Under the pieces are notes generated by a model that ran no database searches, was not told where the DNA came from, and saw nothing but the letters and a program-made list of their open reading frames with translations. DNA of 5,480 nt from Bacteroidota bacterium (lineage in GTDB: Bacteria; Bacteroidota; Bacteroidia; 2-12-FULL-35-15): contig JAIOQD010000019.1 in the NCBI GenBank assembly GCA_021413595.1, forward strand, positions 1-5,480, written 5' to 3'. The position numbers and the translations under genes are program-made. Positions 5,036-5,480 of the stretch are shown piece after piece. Every line of letters starts with the position of its first letter. Within the stretch, counting starts at the first letter, position 1.

Positions 5036-5480
5036 CTATTTCTTGCGGGAGTATTGAATGCTCCATTGAATGTTCCATGTCTTTCCACTGTCGGCAGAGG
5101 ACATCCAATCCCAGGCAAATTTCTCTTTTGTGATATCGCGGAAGATCATTTTTCCTTTCTGCAGTTTTCCATTCTTCAAAAATTCCTGCTCAAAGAATCG
5201 GTTCGCACCATCGGCGCCGCCGGTGAAGGGGAGATATGCATTTTGATTATCCACCCAGGTTTGTTTCCATGTTCCGGTCCGGTTATCTAGAATGGAAATG
5301 CTTTGTCCTTTATATCCTTTTGATTGTCCGGTCAGTCCGGCAAAGTTCTCCGTGATCACTTTTCCGTCAAGAATTTTCGTAACGCTGTTCTTTCCGTACG
5401 CAGTGGAACCGTCAGGGTCTTTCCATGTCAGGTCCCATTCGCCGACCCAAAAATCGAACAGTGTTGAATCCTGCCGAACG
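5036..5480 (-). CDS. DUF1579-like protein, C-terminal part, cut by window edge
   Basis: The frame is open from the window edge (first full codon at 5479) and gives 147 residues ending SRKK. The visible start resembles the opening of the DUF1579 family, FDFWVGEWDLTW, followed by AYGKNSVTKILDGKVITENFAG, a YKGQSISILDNRTGTWKQTW stretch, and a late SSADSGKTWNIQW segment. These are the beta strands of a small calycin-like barrel; members are mostly uncharacterised and often exported. The true start, and any signal peptide, lie beyond 5480; a GTG at 5359 is in frame but would cut the domain, so it is not the start. Base composition is clearly richer in G and C than in the genes left of 4300, which fits resident chromosome. 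The family call rests on motif memory, so it is moderately secure; the function is unknown. Confidence 0.7.
   Translation of the reverse strand, partial: VRQDSTLFDFWVGEWDLTWKDPDGSTAYGKNSVTKILDGKVITENFAGLTGQSKGYKGQSISILDNRTGTWKQTWVDNQNAYLPFTGGADGANRFFEQEFLKNGKLQKGKMIFRDITKEKFAWDWMSSADSGKTWNIQWSIQYSRKK

Noticed and set aside
4743..5290. Several overlapping frames on both strands across 4743-5290
   Set aside because: They translate the inverted-repeat mosaic or run antisense to the DUF1579-like gene; products are basic and low in complexity.

Overview
The window looks like bacterial accessory DNA. Every gene I can support is on the minus strand. Two compositions meet at about position 4300. Positions 1-4300 are AT-rich: 18 of 60 bases are G or C in 2521-2580. 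The right end is near-balanced: 32 of 60 in 5401-5460. Lineage cannot be fixed. The dispersed 'GTCATTGCGAG...GAAGCAATCT' repeats at 4808-5027 occur in many environmental Gram-negative genomes, so I only suggest a Gram-negative or candidate-phylum bacterium, with low confidence.

Reading in the direction of transcription (right to left), the right flank holds the C-terminal part of a DUF1579-like protein (5036-5480), a 451-base gap with a mosaic of short inverted repeats and one perfect palindrome, and a small two-helix membrane protein (4348-4584). Then comes the AT-rich block: a HEPN-like protein (3410-4159), a tight three-gene operon (3244 to 802), and the N-terminal 214 codons of a dGTPase (642 to 1, running out of the window).

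The three operon genes are a GlnD/PII-uridylyltransferase-like nucleotidyltransferase, a two-helix membrane protein with a soluble winged-helix-like tail, and a RelA/SpoT-like (alarmone) synthetase domain. The first two overlap by ATGA and the third follows after 26 bases, so they are probably made together. I do not recognise this trio as a named system.

Each of the three AT-rich units begins just after a sequence resembling the 3' end of an integron attC site: GTTAGAA at 672-678, GTTAGCC at 3334-3340 and GTTAGGT at 4197-4203 (minus strand), all in the same orientation. The middle site is a plausible complete 57-bp attC. I therefore read 1-4300 as part of a cassette array: a dGTPase cassette, a three-gene cassette of about 2.66 kb and a HEPN cassette of about 0.86 kb. 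No integrase gene is visible. All the cassette genes handle nucleotides or RNA (dNTP hydrolysis, pyrophosphate transfer, nucleotidyl transfer, possible RNA cleavage). That is the usual profile of phage-defence or toxin cargo, but a defence role is inference.
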